A stretch of DNA of 64,000 nt from Deinococcus multiflagellatus (GCF_020166415.1 NZ_JAIQXV010000003.1:124001-188000), one strand, 5' to 3'; shown: positions 40,118-48,869, counted from the stretch's first letter. The notes: generated by a model from the letters alone, not told the origin. Program-made: numbers and translations.

Positions 40118-40957
40118 CTATCGCCTGCCAGGGTCGCTGTCTTGAACAATGCTGCTGTGGCGCGGCGCGCGCAGGTAGGCCCCAGGGGGCACCCCCATCA
40201 CGCGGCGAAATACCCGGGTCAGGTGCGCCTGATCGGCAAATCCCAGGTCAAGGGCAACGTCGCTGATCGCCTGCCCGGCGCGCAGCAGGTCGCGGGCCCG
40301 CGCGGCCCGGACCCCCAGCAGGTAGGCGTGGGGCGGCGCGCCCACCACCTCGCGGAAGGACCGCGACAGGTGCGAGGGGCTCAGGCCCACCCGCGCGGCC
40401 AGCGCCGAGAGGTTCAGATTGGTTTCCGGGTGGGCGTCCAGATAGGCGCGGGTGTCGCGCACGGCGGCAGGATCGGCGCGCGGGGGCCGCCAGTTGGCTC
40501 CACCCCAGCGCGTCAGCAGCAGGTCCAGGGCCCCGCGCAGCAGCGTTTCGCGGCCCAGGGGCGTGGCGCCAGGGGCAGTCAGGGCCGCGTGGGCGGTCTG
40601 CCACGCGGCCCGAAGTTCGGGGTCGCTGAGCACGGGGGCGCGAAAGCCGTGGGTGTATACCTCGGGCGGCAGCCACGCGGCGTCCAGGTAGGCCACGCGG
40701 TAGCGCCAGCCTTCGGGGGTGGCGGCTGCGCCGGTATGCACCTCGCCGGGCACTACCACCGCCACCTGTCCGGCGGTGGCGACCAGCGCCTCGCCCCGGT
40801 AGCGGTACCGCTCGGCGCCCTGATCGATCAGGGCCACGGCCAGCGTGTCGTGGGCGTGCGGCAGGTACGCGTGGGTGATGAAGTGCGCCCGCAGCACCTC
40901 CACGCCCACGAGGCCAGCGGGCCGCAGAAATTCGGCGTGCTCTCTGGGGGTGGTCAT
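40118..40957 (-). CDS. AraC-family transcriptional regulator
   Basis: A 279-residue regulator with an N-terminal cupin-like sensor domain (HAYLPHAHDTLAVALIDQGAERY, VVVPGEVHTG) and a C-terminal double helix-turn-helix (LSALAARVGLSPSHLSRSFREVVG and ISDVALDLGFADQAHLTRVFRRVMG). It ends 10 nt upstream of azlC on the same strand, so it probably regulates amino acid export by AzlCD, perhaps by sensing the exported amino acid. Confidence 0.92.
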   Translation of the reverse strand: MTTPREHAEFLRPAGLVGVEVLRAHFITHAYLPHAHDTLAVALIDQGAERYRYRGEALVATAGQVAVVVPGEVHTGAAATPEGWRYRVAYLDAAWLPPEVYTHGFRAPVLSDPELRAAWQTAHAALTAPGATPLGRETLLRGALDLLLTRWGGANWRPPRADPAAVRDTRAYLDAHPETNLNLSALAARVGLSPSHLSRSFREVVGAPPHAYLLGVRAARARDLLRAGQAISDVALDLGFADQAHLTRVFRRVMGVPPGAYLRAPRHSSIVQDSDPGRR

Positions 40958-41125
40958 GCCTGGCCGACCAGCCGTGGGCCGGGCGCCGGAGACAGACCAC
41001 TCACCATGCCCCCCACTGTGCCACTTTTTTTAGCCCCTCTTGACCCTCACGCGGCGTCAGGGCCTACGCTGCCCACAGAAAGGAGGTGAGGGCCACTGGA
41101 CCCCACACAGAACCCCCGCTGGACC

Positions 41126-41875
41126 GTGGGCGAGGTTTCGGGGCTGACCCGCATCAGCGTGCGCACCCTGCACCACTACGACGAGATTGGGCTGCTGCGC
41201 CCCAGCGAGCGCAGCGAGGGCAATTACCGCCTGTACACCCCCGCCGATCTGGCCCGGCTGCGCGCCGCGCTGACCTACCGCCAGCTGGGCTTTCCCCTGG
41301 CCGAGGTCACGCGCCTGCTGGACGCCCCGCCCGCCGAGCAGCGCCGCGCGCTGGAAACGCAACTGCTGCTGCTGCAAGAAGGGCAGCGGCGCACCCAGGC
41401 CACCATTGACGCCGTTCAGGCGATGCTGAACGCACCAGGAGCACCCATGAGCAATGAAGACGTGAAGGCCGTGTTTGACGGCTTCGATCCCGAACAGTAC
41501 GAACCCGAGGTCCAGGCCCGCTGGGGTGAGACTGACGCCTACCGTCAGAGCAAGGCCCGCACGGGCCGTTACACCAGGGCCGACTGGGAGGCGATCAAGG
41601 CCGAGATGCAGGGCATCCAGGGGCAGTACGTGGCCCTGATGGACGCGGGCGCGGCGCCCCACAGCCCGCAGGCGCAGGCGGTGGCCGCCCAGCACCACGC
41701 CCATATCCACAGTCGCTACTACGACGCCCCCCCCGCCATGATGCGCGGCCTGGCCCAGATGTGGGTGCAGGACGAGCGCTTCACCCGCACCATTGATCAG
41801 GCCCGCCCGGGGCTGGCCGCCTACCAGAGCGCGGCCGTGACCGCCTGGGCCGACGCCCAGGAGGCCCAGGACTAA
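41126..41875 (+). CDS. MerR-family regulator with TipAS-type effector domain
   Basis: A 249-residue regulator: a MerR winged helix (GEVSGLTRISVRTLHHYDEIGLL, then EGNYRLYTPADLARL), a dimerisation coiled coil, and a C-terminal TipAS-like domain (EDVKAVFDGFDPEQYEPEVQ). TipA proteins bind thiopeptide antibiotics. The coordinates use the GTG at 41126, which begins within the conserved TVGEV strand. A perfect AAAGGAGGTGA site at 41080-41090 instead points to a CTG codon at 41096, giving ten more residues (LDPTQNPRWT), which would complete the usual N-terminus. Confidence 0.85.
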   Translation: MGEVSGLTRISVRTLHHYDEIGLLRPSERSEGNYRLYTPADLARLRAALTYRQLGFPLAEVTRLLDAPPAEQRRALETQLLLLQEGQRRTQATIDAVQAMLNAPGAPMSNEDVKAVFDGFDPEQYEPEVQARWGETDAYRQSKARTGRYTRADWEAIKAEMQGIQGQYVALMDAGAAPHSPQAQAVAAQHHAHIHSRYYDAPPAMMRGLAQMWVQDERFTRTIDQARPGLAAYQSAAVTAWADAQEAQD

Positions 41876-41880
41876 AGCCA

Positions 41881-41930
41881 GTCAGGAAGGCCCGTACGGT
41901 ATCCATCCGTGCGGGCCCCCTTGGCCTGAC
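41881..41930 (+). terminator. Hairpin after the MerR gene
   Basis: GGCCCGTACGG (41889-41899) pairs with CCGTGCGGGCC (41907-41917), with an outer GTCAGG/CCTGAC pairing (41881-41886 with 41925-41930). It begins 5 nt after the stop codon and lacks a long T tract. Confidence 0.5.
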
Positions 41931-42097
41931 AGGTAGTCCCTCAGACGGAACGCAGGTGAGCCCAAGGCGAGGAGCGAGCGGACTCGCAGCCTCGGAGAGC
42001 TTCTGGCGAGCGAACACCAGAACAGACAGGACGACGGCGATAAGAAAGCAGAGTGACGCTCTTCCCACCCTGGCTGTTCCATCAGAGGGGTCCCTGA

Positions 42098-43060
42098 TCA
42101 GGCAGCCCCAGCGTCGGCTGGCGGCGCGGCCTCGGCAGCGGCCAGCGCGGCGCGCAGCTCGGTCTGCCACTGCTCGCGCAGGGGCGCGGGGCCTAGCACC
42201 TGAACCCCAGCGCCCCAGCTCAGCAGCCAGGGCAGCACGCTGCGGCTGCCAGCTGGCGCCTGCAGGGTGACCTCCACGCTGCCGTCGGCATGGATAAGAG
42301 GCTCACTCAGATGGGCAAAGCGGCCTTCGAGCACCTGCAGACGGGCCCGCCCCACAAAACGCAGCTGCGCGGTGAGGCTTGGGCCCTGCGGCGTGGGCGG
42401 GGCCGGCACAGGCGCCGGAGTGGGGGCCCCCTCCAGCACCGTCACCCCCAGCATGCGGCCCAGGCGGAAGGTGCGCTGCGCGCGGCGCCCAGTGGTCTCG
42501 CGGCCCGTCAGCAGCGGCTCCAGCGTGACCGGGTGCGCGTGCACCAGCACGGGCTGCAGCGTCACGCGCCGCCGCGAGTGGGCGCGGCCCGGCCGCAGGT
42601 AGTCAAAGCGCAGGCCCCGGCCGTCCAGCCACGCCTGGGTGACCAGCGGCAGCACCTCGGCCAGGTGCAGGGGCTGCTGGGCGGGAACGGCCAGCGGGGG
42701 CAGCGCCGCCTGAACGTGGGCGGGCAGCGGGGCACTCAGGCGCGCGGCCAGCTCGCGCAGCGGCGCGGTGGGTTCGGCGCCGCGTTCGGCCAGGGCGCCC
42801 AGGCCCCGGCGCAGGGTCAGGCGCTCGGCGGCCGTCCAGTCCCCGGTGATCACGTACAGCGGCGGCGTGCCCGGCAGCACCTGCAAGGTCGGTTCCAGGG
42901 TCTGCAGCAGTCCTAGCTGGGCTTGCGTGGTCTCGGGCGATTGCCCGGTGGCAACGGCCAGGTCTTCAGCCGACCTGGGGGCCGTGCGCAGCAGCCGCGA
43001 AAGGCGGAACAGCTGCTCAGGAAGTGGAACTTCATCGTGTGGCTGGAGGGGCACCGACAT
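42098..43060 (-). CDS. WYL-domain transcriptional regulator
   Basis: A 320-residue protein with an N-terminal helix-turn-helix (EQLFRLSRLLRTAPRSAEDLAVATG) and a WYL-like ligand-sensing domain (GRGLRFDYLRPGRAHSRRRVTLQPVLVHAHPVTLEPLL), followed by a C-terminal WCX-like part (GSVEVTLQAPAGSRSVLPWLLSWGAGVQVLGP). It lies downstream of, and on the same strand as, the TPR regulator at 43128-44717. Ligand and targets unknown. Confidence 0.85.
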   Translation of the reverse strand: MSVPLQPHDEVPLPEQLFRLSRLLRTAPRSAEDLAVATGQSPETTQAQLGLLQTLEPTLQVLPGTPPLYVITGDWTAAERLTLRRGLGALAERGAEPTAPLRELAARLSAPLPAHVQAALPPLAVPAQQPLHLAEVLPLVTQAWLDGRGLRFDYLRPGRAHSRRRVTLQPVLVHAHPVTLEPLLTGRETTGRRAQRTFRLGRMLGVTVLEGAPTPAPVPAPPTPQGPSLTAQLRFVGRARLQVLEGRFAHLSEPLIHADGSVEVTLQAPAGSRSVLPWLLSWGAGVQVLGPAPLREQWQTELRAALAAAEAAPPADAGAA

Positions 43061-43127
43061 GCCTCCACTGTGCGCAGCGGGTGTCCACGAAACGTCCGTG
43101 TTTTTGAGAAGCGATTCTCCTGTCGCT

Positions 43128-44717
43128 TTAGCTGAGTATCAGGCGCTCAGATCGCCACTCCAGCACCCAGGGGTCATAGCGCCCCTCGCAGAACAGGTCC
43201 TCGCGGCCTGGGGCTGGGTACTCCGGCTCCAGCCACACCGGTTCTTCGCTGAGGGCCAGCACGCCCCCCTGCACAGCCACCGATTCCGGCCAGCCCAGCA
43301 CCTCGCGCAGTTCGGCCACAGCGGCGCTCAGGGCCTTGCGGCGGGCGTCTGGCGTGCGTCCGGGCAGGTCCAGGGCGTCCAGCGCCCGCTCGCGCGAGAC
43401 CCGGCCGCCGTGCGTGACCAGCAGCGCCAGCAGTCCGGCGGCGGGGCGGGTGGAGCGCAGCGGCAATTCGATGTCGTACATCCAGAGCCGCACAGGGCCG
43501 GCCAGGCTGCAGCGCACGGTCCACGGCGGCGTGTCGATCACCACGCCGCGCAGGGTATACACCTCGGGGAAGAGGCGGCCCGTGCTACGGACATTTCGCA
43601 TCAGGTTGACATTCACCTGATCCATGGACCGCTGCGCCCCTGCCGCGTTCCCGGCCCGGCGGTCCAGTTCAGCGCGCACCACATGCCAGCGCAGACGGTC
43701 AAGCTCATTGTGTATAGGCGCTTGTGCCAGCGCTTCCTCAGCGCCGGGCACGTCGCCGTTGAGCAGGCGCATGGCGGCCAGGATCGAGAGACATGGCTGA
43801 GGCTCTGTGGCTGCCTCGGCCACCTCGGCGGCCATCAGGGTGGCTTCTTCTAGCGCTTGTGCCCGCAGGCCCATCGCCGCCAGCGTCAACGCGATGGCGA
43901 TCCGCATCTCGTAGTGTTGGCTGATGCTGGCGCTCTGGCCCAGCCCTTTCCTGAACTGATGGAGGGCACGCGGATAAGCGCCTAAGGCCCCAAAAACAGA
44001 CCCCATCCCGACATAGATGATTCCGTCTGATCGGCGCTCTTTTTGACGCAAGGAAGCTTCTAGCGCGCGATCAAAGGCGTGGGCTGCGTCTTTATACTGT
44101 CCGGCGTGAAGGTCGATGTACGCGACGCGGTTCCAGATCTCGCTGATGCTGTAATGGTCACTGCGTAAATCCGGTAACGCTTTGATGTACTCCGATTTGG
44201 CGCGGCCAGGGAACTCACTCAGAGCACCTGCGTAGCGGCACCGCGCAATACCCCGGTCGCGTCCTGTCGCGCCTTCAATCGCGCGGTGGAAGGCGGCCTC
44301 CCAGTCCGGGTCCCGCCGCGCCCGCGCCGCGCCAGCGGCGAGTTGTAAAGCAATGGCGCGAAGCACGGGATCCTGACCAGAACACTCTGCTGCGGCCAGC
44401 TCGGCGGCACGTTGGGTCTCACTGCGCCGCCCGGCCAGGATGCCCAGGAAAAAGTCAACATGGACGTTGAGACCATTGGCCAGGGCTTCTTGAATCAGGT
44501 CCGAGTCAACCGCTCTGAGACCGACCCAGGCCAGAGCAAGTGGCCAGGTGCCCTGCTTCCTCCACGATTGTGGGACTTTAGCTAAAAACTTGCGTAGAAC
44601 GAGAGGATCGTCCTGAGAGGTCACGGACCGCGATTGTTGAATCACGTGAATAGCCAGCAACTCCGTTTCTCCTCTCTCTAGCAGATCCTGAAGGTGCAAA
44701 AGGTCAGACGCTGGCAC
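43128..44717 (-). CDS. TPR-containing transcriptional regulator with C-terminal winged helix
   Basis: A 529-residue protein. Residues about 20-390 are helical repeats with TPR spacing (IWNRVAYIDLHAGQYKDAAHAFDRAL, GSVFGALGAYPRALHQFRKGL). The C-terminal 120 residues have VRLWMYDIELPLRSTRPAAGLLALL, then VSRERALDALDLPGRTPDARRKALSAAVAELREVLG, an OmpR/BTAD-like winged helix. The design matches the 815-residue regulator at 2686-5133. The start is a GTG with TATTCT 6 nt upstream. It may be co-transcribed with the WYL regulator, 67 nt downstream. Confidence 0.75.
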   Translation of the reverse strand: MPASDLLHLQDLLERGETELLAIHVIQQSRSVTSQDDPLVLRKFLAKVPQSWRKQGTWPLALAWVGLRAVDSDLIQEALANGLNVHVDFFLGILAGRRSETQRAAELAAAECSGQDPVLRAIALQLAAGAARARRDPDWEAAFHRAIEGATGRDRGIARCRYAGALSEFPGRAKSEYIKALPDLRSDHYSISEIWNRVAYIDLHAGQYKDAAHAFDRALEASLRQKERRSDGIIYVGMGSVFGALGAYPRALHQFRKGLGQSASISQHYEMRIAIALTLAAMGLRAQALEEATLMAAEVAEAATEPQPCLSILAAMRLLNGDVPGAEEALAQAPIHNELDRLRWHVVRAELDRRAGNAAGAQRSMDQVNVNLMRNVRSTGRLFPEVYTLRGVVIDTPPWTVRCSLAGPVRLWMYDIELPLRSTRPAAGLLALLVTHGGRVSRERALDALDLPGRTPDARRKALSAAVAELREVLGWPESVAVQGGVLALSEEPVWLEPEYPAPGREDLFCEGRYDPWVLEWRSERLILS

Positions 44718-45270
44718 GCAGAAAGAATAAGGGCCTTCAATGCAGCGAATTCAAGCGAAGCAAGCAGAGTTAGGAAGGTTGCCAATCCCCTGTCCCATGG
44801 TCAGCGTCGAACGAAGGCAACATAAATCTTAGTGCTTGGAAAAAATACGTAAATAACATAATCACCTCTGCTGGTGGAGAGGCTGCCTACGGGTCAGGCA
44901 GAACAAGGGAGGTCGTCACGTCCGCATAGCGAGCGCCCTCGTCGGTTGCGACGATTCGGGCGTCAACGCACGCTGGAACGCTGGTTCTGGGTAGGGCCGT
45001 TTGGGAGAGTCAGGAAAGAGAGACCAACTCTGGCACGCGGCACAAGCCCGCCGATCCGTAGATAGCGGATATGTAGATTATAGAACAATGTCATCTATTA
45101 CGCAAATGACAGAATTGGCTTAGAAAGCCGACTGTCCATCTGCACAGGGAGCTAAGCCGGAAGGGGCAAGTGGGGTTGATGCGAATCTGCGCCAGGTGGC
45201 TCAGCCCAAGATTGCGCCGGTTGGCGCAGTATTCATGTCTTCGTGACGTGGTGCGCGGTAGGGTTCGCGT
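44718..45270. other. Gene-free region with AT-rich patches
   Basis: This 553-nt region has AT-rich patches at about 44815-44870 and 45057-45110 that contrast with the surrounding GC-rich DNA. The second contains the dyad TGTCAT-N12-ATGACA. Open frames are short and arginine-rich. It could be a decayed mobile element or acquired segment, but no transposase or terminal repeat was recognised. Confidence 0.4.
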
Positions 45271-45723
45271 ATGGACTGGCCCGCTCCCCCCGACTTCGTA
45301 CATGGCCACGCCGTGCCCCCACCGGCCGAGTGGCCCCAGCCGGGTCTCGTGATGACATTCAATTTGGAATGCCCGGGTTGTGTCTCACGGGGCATTCCCT
45401 TCCTGAAGCGGCTGCACGCCGAGTTTGGGGCGCAGGTGCAATTGCTGGCGGTGCACACCAGCTTCGGTCACCGCCTGCTGCCGCGCGAAGCGGTTGAGCC
45501 GACGCTGGTCAAATTCGCGCGGGATTTCGCCAAATTGCCCTTTCCAGTGGCCCTGGACCTCAGCGGCGACCTCGCCCGCGCGTGGCAGACCGAGGGCACG
45601 CCGCACTGGCTGGCCTTTGCGCCGGGGGGCGAATTGCGGCGCAGCGTGTACGGCAGCCAGGAAAACGCCCAGACCAGACTCCAGTACCTGCTGGAAGAAT
45701 GGTCTGGGCGCCAGGGGGGTTAG
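45271..45723 (+). CDS. Thioredoxin-like redoxin with CPGC active site
   Basis: A 150-residue TlpA/AhpC-like redoxin without a clear signal peptide. The N-terminal VMTFNLECPGCVSRGIPFLKRL holds the CPGC redox pair (Cys34, Cys37). The cis-Pro loop is in GTPHWLAFAPGGELRRSVYGSQ. TAGGGT lies 6 nt before the ATG (leaderless). Convergent with the permease-prefix gene, overlapping its stop by 4 nt. A general thiol-disulfide or peroxide-related role is likely. Confidence 0.82.
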   Translation: MDWPAPPDFVHGHAVPPPAEWPQPGLVMTFNLECPGCVSRGIPFLKRLHAEFGAQVQLLAVHTSFGHRLLPREAVEPTLVKFARDFAKLPFPVALDLSGDLARAWQTEGTPHWLAFAPGGELRRSVYGSQENAQTRLQYLLEEWSGRQGG

Positions 45724-46886
45724 CGGGCGCTGCTGGTCGCCTGCTTGGGCAGAAAGATGGCCGAGGGCAGCTCGTTCAGCGGCGTATTGCTGATCTGCAC
45801 CAGCAGGGCATTAATCTGACCGCCGCTCGCGTAAGGACCCAACTGCGCCGGATCATTCACAAACCGTATGTTTTTAGCTTCGCTTTGTAGTCTGACGCTT
45901 CCCCCGGCCTGAACCTCGGCGGTGTCGGCCATGAAAGCGTTTCCGGCCCGCTTGGTTACGAGCATCACGACTTCGCCTTTGGGAAGGTCGGTTTGAACAA
46001 CGTGGGCAGGCCCCTGCGGCGTTTCCCCTGGTGCCGCCGCGAACCACCCACCTGAAACTGTCCTGAGGGGTGTGGCGTCGTCCTGAGAAAGCAACCGGCT
46101 GACGAGGTGAAGCGCCAGCGGATTGTAAAAGGCCCGGCCCACGTTGGTGCCCGGCTGTCCCAGTTGCAGCTTGAGATTGCCAATCTGAACCTGCGGCGCT
46201 TTGAAGTCTTTGAGCGTCATTGGCAGAGGCGTCCTGAGGGTTCCAACGACGGTGGCCGCGGCGTAGTAAGGTGTGCCGTCCTTGGTGAACAAGGCATTGA
46301 GATCGCCGCCGTCTGTGGTGAGGCCAGGCAGGTCAATGGACAGGCGCGCACCTTGCAAGGTCGCCTTGCCACCCTGAGCGTTGATGGCTTGCTGCAGGTC
46401 AGTGCCGCTCAGAAACACGCCTTTGTAGGCGTTGGCGTCATTGAAGGTGTAGCACGTCACCCCACCCTGTTGGCTGACGATGGTGAGGCCGGTTGATGTG
46501 GGGACCGTCCCCCGAACACAGGAGGGTTTCACCGGCTGCTGGGTCAGAACGGGCAGCGTAAAGGTCATTTCGCGCCCACCCGCCAGGGCGTACAGTGTGG
46601 CGCTCAGGCCCAGGGCGGCGGTGGTGGCGGCAAGAAAGAGTTTAGGCATGGAATACACCTTGGCCATGCCCAGGGTCACGCGGCTGGGGGGGCCCAGTTC
46701 GCGCAGGGCCTGGGTCAGGGCGTCTTGAGGAGAAAGGCCAGAAAGCAGCAGGTGGTCGGTGCGGGTCAGGACGTGCTCTTCCAGTTCGTCCCACAGTTCC
46801 TGGCGGCGCTGTTCCGGCAGGCCCCAGGTGGCGCGGCGCAGGTAGGCGTCCAGGGCCGGGGCGCACGTATGTGCCGGGGCGGTCAC
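45720..46886 (-). CDS. Permease-prefix-domain membrane protein
   Basis: A 388-residue protein. The N-terminal 75 residues (ALDAYLRRATWGLPEQRRQELWDELEEHVL, then LTQALRELGPPSRVTLGMAKVY) form a permease prefix domain, normally found with PadR regulators. One transmembrane helix follows (about 82-104), then a long extracytoplasmic beta-rich region with no recognised homologue (STGLTIVSQQGGVTCYTF...). Its start overlaps the PadR stop by 4 nt. It is probably controlled by that regulator. Confidence 0.75.
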   Translation of the reverse strand: MTAPAHTCAPALDAYLRRATWGLPEQRRQELWDELEEHVLTRTDHLLLSGLSPQDALTQALRELGPPSRVTLGMAKVYSMPKLFLAATTAALGLSATLYALAGGREMTFTLPVLTQQPVKPSCVRGTVPTSTGLTIVSQQGGVTCYTFNDANAYKGVFLSGTDLQQAINAQGGKATLQGARLSIDLPGLTTDGGDLNALFTKDGTPYYAAATVVGTLRTPLPMTLKDFKAPQVQIGNLKLQLGQPGTNVGRAFYNPLALHLVSRLLSQDDATPLRTVSGGWFAAAPGETPQGPAHVVQTDLPKGEVVMLVTKRAGNAFMADTAEVQAGGSVRLQSEAKNIRFVNDPAQLGPYASGGQINALLVQISNTPLNELPSAIFLPKQATSSAR

Positions 46887-47212
46887 GTACCGCTCCGGCC
46901 CAGGCGGGCCACCGCGTCGGTAAAGGCGCTGAATTCCTGGCGTTTGGCCTGCAGCACCTGCCGCCCCTGATCGGTGACCGCGTAATATTTGCGCGGTTTG
47001 CCGTTGCGGCCCACCTCGCCGGGCTGCGCCGCCAGCAGCCCCTCGGCCTCCAGGCGGTGCAGGGCCGGGTAGAGGCTTCCTTCCTTGAAATCAAAGTATC
47101 CCTGCGTGCGCTCCCGGGCCGCCTGGATAATGGCAAAGCCGTACAGAGGCTGGGGCTCCAGCAGGGTCAGCAGAATCAGGTCGAGGTTGCCGCGCAGCAG
47201 ATCGGGGTTCAT
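46883..47212 (-). CDS. PadR-family transcriptional regulator
   Basis: A 109-residue PadR winged-helix repressor (LRGNLDLILLTLLEPQPLYGFAI, DFKEGSLYPALHRLEAEGLL, GKPRKYYAVTDQGRQVL). The start MNPDLLRGNL has a TGGAG Shine-Dalgarno. Translationally coupled to the permease-prefix gene, the standard arrangement for a PadR/effector pair. Confidence 0.92.
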   Translation of the reverse strand: MNPDLLRGNLDLILLTLLEPQPLYGFAIIQAARERTQGYFDFKEGSLYPALHRLEAEGLLAAQPGEVGRNGKPRKYYAVTDQGRQVLQAKRQEFSAFTDAVARLGRSGT

Positions 47213-47404
47213 GGGGGCTCCAGGAAAAGGGGAGAATGGGGGGGGAGGGGTGGACGTTGACCGCGTGGCGTCCCGCACGGCTGCCGTCCCAACAAAGCCT
47301 TGTCTGTCTACATAGTCCGTCTGGGTAGGAGGATTGTCAAGCCCAGTCTGCCTATGGAGTGGATGGCGGATGTGTGGGCGGTTCAGCTGTGGCAGGCTGC
47401 ACCC

Positions 47405-48079
47405 ATGCTGCCCGCATTTTCTCTCGCGCCAGAGGCTTCTTTGTCGGCCTCGGCCTATAGGGCGTTCGAGGCGGCCTGGGCCGCCCGCGACCCGGACCTG
47501 CTGCCGGCCGGGGTCGCGCGCTGGCACTTCCTGCAGTGGCTGGCGGGCCAGGGTTTCCTGTTGCACGGGTCTGCGCAGGCGAACCTTACCCGCTTTGAGC
47601 CCCGAACGCCCCATGACCTCAGTGCCGATGACTTCAGCAAGCGTACAGGCGTGTTCGCGGCCTCGGATGGGTTGTGGGCCATGATGTACGCCCTGCGCGA
47701 CCGGGTACGCACGGCGCGCATGCTGAATATGGCGGTGCAGGTGCGGCAGGAGGGGGGCTGGTCGCCCACCGGGTATTTTCTGTCGCTGGCGCCGCGCAGG
47801 CCGCTGCACCTCGGCGGGCCCGCGTTGCTGGTGCCCGGCTGGGTCTACGTGTTGCCCCGCACCGGCTTTGAGCCCATGCCGCCCTACGACTGGCCGGGCC
47901 TGGGGCGCGTGCGCGAACCCCACTGGGTCAGCGCGCAGGCTGCCGTGCCCCTGCTGCGGGTGCCAGTGGGCCCAGCGGACTTTCCCCTGCCAGTGCACAC
48001 CCACGACGCCGCCACCGTGGACGCCCGCGCCCACGCCAACCCCTGGGGCTTTCCGTGGGGGGTAGGAGAGGGCACTTGA
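47405..48079 (+). CDS. Conserved hypothetical protein with HGS motif
   Basis: A 224-residue soluble protein. The recognisable segment is FLLHGSAQANLTRFEPRTPHD, then GVFAASDGLWAMMYALRDR, and WVYVLPRTGFEP. The pattern HGS...FEPR...VFAA.D..WAM...VYVLPR recurs in an uncharacterised bacterial family and loosely resembles the H-x-T/S start of ADP-ribosyltransferase folds. That relation is only a suggestion. Start uncertain: in-frame ATGs also occur at 47354 and 47363. Confidence 0.65.
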   Translation: MLPAFSLAPEASLSASAYRAFEAAWAARDPDLLPAGVARWHFLQWLAGQGFLLHGSAQANLTRFEPRTPHDLSADDFSKRTGVFAASDGLWAMMYALRDRVRTARMLNMAVQVRQEGGWSPTGYFLSLAPRRPLHLGGPALLVPGWVYVLPRTGFEPMPPYDWPGLGRVREPHWVSAQAAVPLLRVPVGPADFPLPVHTHDAATVDARAHANPWGFPWGVGEGT

Positions 48080-48274
48080 AGCGGCGGGTTGCTGGGCAGA
48101 GACGGTCAGGCCATGCGGGATCAGTCACGGGACTGACAGGAGAATGACACCCTTCCCTCTGACAGTGGCGGCTCATAAGCTTCCCTGCTCATGCCCACTG
48201 TGTCGGAGCCTTCCTAAGTTCACTTCGAGCAGATGCCATCAAGAGGATGTTGGGTCTCGACGCGCTCCTCTCGT

Positions 48275-48305
48275 GGGACTCGAAGAGCGGCGCCGCAACG
48301 AGGGG
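48275..48305 (-). repeat. Dispersed intergenic repeat, copy 3
   Basis: On the minus strand the segment reads CCCCTCGTTGCGGCGCCGCT and then CTTCGAGTCCC, sharing the GCGGCGCCGCTCT core and following AAG/GAG-CCC with copy 1 at 372-411. Confidence 0.4.
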
Positions 48306-48335
48306 TGAGGGGGTCTTTTGTCAACCGCTCGGAGC

Positions 48336-48380
48336 GACTTGAGGGCCGCCCGGGGTTCGCCCCGGAGCAGCCCTCAAGTC
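48336..48380. terminator. Two-part hairpin with TTCG tetraloop
   Basis: GACTTGAGGGC (48336-48346) is exactly complementary to 48370-48380. Inside it, CCGGGG (48350-48355) pairs with CCCCGG (48360-48365) around a TTCG loop. It lies 12 nt past the stop of the minus-strand lipoprotein gene. No T tract adjoins either side, so it may be a terminator without T tract or part of an RNA. Confidence 0.5.
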
Positions 48381-48392
48381 AAGCCGATCCAG

Positions 48393-48869
48393 TTACGGGC
48401 TCGTTTCGTCCACGGTGGGGCCGCTGGCCTCGCCCGGCTCGGCGGGGGTCACCACGTCTGCCGGGTTCACCTCAAAGGTGCCGGCCTGCTCCGCCGCCGC
48501 TTCGGCGTCGCCCCGGTCCACATAGTCGTAGGTCTGGCCGCTGAGGCTGGTTACCACCAGCGTGTAGTCGCTGAGGCGCTGCGGGTCCAGGGTGATGCGG
48601 CTGGTTTTGACGGTGGACGTCAGCTCGGCACCCAGCGCGTAGTCGCCCAGCAGCGGCGAGGCGCAGGTCTGGCCGTTCAGCCCGGCGGGCAGGGCCTGCG
48701 TGGCGGAGACGGCGCGGGTCCGTTCCAAGGCTTCAATGCATTCGGTGCGGTAGTACAGGGCGTTGTCCTGCTTCAGTTTCTCGGCGCGGCGCGCGTTGTG
48801 GGCGTCGAACGTGCCCTGGCAGCTGCACAGTAGTGCGCTCAGGGCCAAAAGCATCCAGGGTCGGGACAT
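48393..48869 (-). CDS. Small lipoprotein of unknown function
   Basis: A 158-residue exported protein with a lipobox ending at Cys17 (LLCSC). The mature part is acidic with a basic helix near the start (HNARRAEKLKQDNALYYRTECIEALERTR) and two internal cysteines. The C-terminus is Pro/Glu-rich. TACACT lies 6 nt before the ATG (leaderless). No family recognised. Confidence 0.8.
   Translation of the reverse strand: MSRPWMLLALSALLCSCQGTFDAHNARRAEKLKQDNALYYRTECIEALERTRAVSATQALPAGLNGQTCASPLLGDYALGAELTSTVKTSRITLDPQRLSDYTLVVTSLSGQTYDYVDRGDAEAAAEQAGTFEVNPADVVTPAEPGEASGPTVDETSP

Larger units (their letters stand above)
48080..48392. other. Structured convergent intergenic region
   Basis: This 313-nt region lies between two convergent genes. 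It contains copy 3 of the dispersed repeat (48275-48305), a possible GAGCGG/CCGCTC pairing (48285-48290 with 48325-48330) and a strong hairpin at 48336-48380. No coding frame is convincing. Confidence 0.45.

Noticed and set aside
44874..45065. Small Arg-rich ORF
   Set aside because: No ribosome binding site or -10 box at a usable distance, and the composition is that of chance translation.
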